Shown here in pieces: positions 63,999 through 64,000 of a stretch of 64,000 nucleotides of DNA. The notes below the pieces were generated by a model. It was given only the letters and a program-made list of their open reading frames with translations. It had not been told where the DNA came from and did not search any database. Position numbers and translations under genes: made by a program. Each line of letters opens with the position of its first letter. The first letter of the stretch is position 1. Origin of the DNA: Amoebophrya sp. A120 (Eukaryota > Sar > Dinophyceae > Syndiniales > Amoebophryaceae); assembly GCA_905178155.1 (NCBI GenBank), contig CAJINV010000003.1, positions 1,669,557-1,733,556 of the forward strand. The letters are read 5' to 3'.

Positions 63999-64000
63999 GC

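Noticed and set aside
1-64000. CRISPR arrays, bacterial promoters, operons, tRNA and rRNA genes
   Set aside because: The window is eukaryotic; I found no regular spacer arrays and no cloverleaf or rRNA core sequences by eye. A tRNAscan or Rfam search would be needed to exclude small RNAs.

Overview
This is eukaryotic nuclear DNA with high gene density and many introns. Thirteen protein-coding genes can be supported and all lie on the minus strand, a one-way array of the kind known from dinoflagellates. Seven of them are interrupted by short inverted-repeat elements that behave as introns (introners). Together with the CCDC61-type centriole gene and the compact layout, this suggests a small-genome alveolate. 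A parasitic dinoflagellate of the Amoebophrya type, where such introners have been reported, is my best guess. That assignment is inference.

Layout, left to right. An edge exon and a short exon (1-876) precede an NFKBIL1-like J-domain gene (913-4805), a small two-helix membrane protein (5275-6350), a large unknown protein (7654-10961), an SLC5-type sodium:solute symporter (12162-15383) and an intronless DDX11/CHL1-type helicase (16593-19670). A 4.3-kb gene-poor stretch (19671-23977) holds an 820-bp inverted-repeat element and a GC-rich island. It is followed by a NEK-like kinase with a very long tail (23978-29490), a coiled-coil protein with a repeated T-F-x-P motif (30346-34852), an OSCA/TMEM63-like channel (36319-42821) and an ERCC6L2-like SNF2 ATPase (43550-47884). 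A second gene-poor, GC-rich stretch (47885-51467) contains a frameshifted gene remnant. The window ends with an LCLAT1-type acyltransferase (51468-56121), CCDC61/VFL3 (57256-60823) and an unknown coiled-coil membrane protein (62382-63998). The genes share no obvious pathway; what they share is orientation and the introner load.

The main discovery is 18 introner elements of 150-333 bp. Each begins TAT and ends ATA within terminal inverted repeats, and each interrupts coding sequence. Twelve are flanked by perfect 5-bp target-site duplications, four have one mismatch and two are eroded. Removing one element plus one 5-bp copy restores the reading frame in every case. Summed exon lengths are divisible by three in all seven affected genes, giving 589, 956, 843, 1392, 1355, 986 and 835 aa. 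No splicing register within the 5-bp ambiguity gives GT-AG at any site, whereas the roughly 20 other introns have GT-AG ends. The elements fall into at least eight unrelated terminal-repeat families. Two families occur in both orientations, and most share the internal motif GCATKACAAA or its complement.
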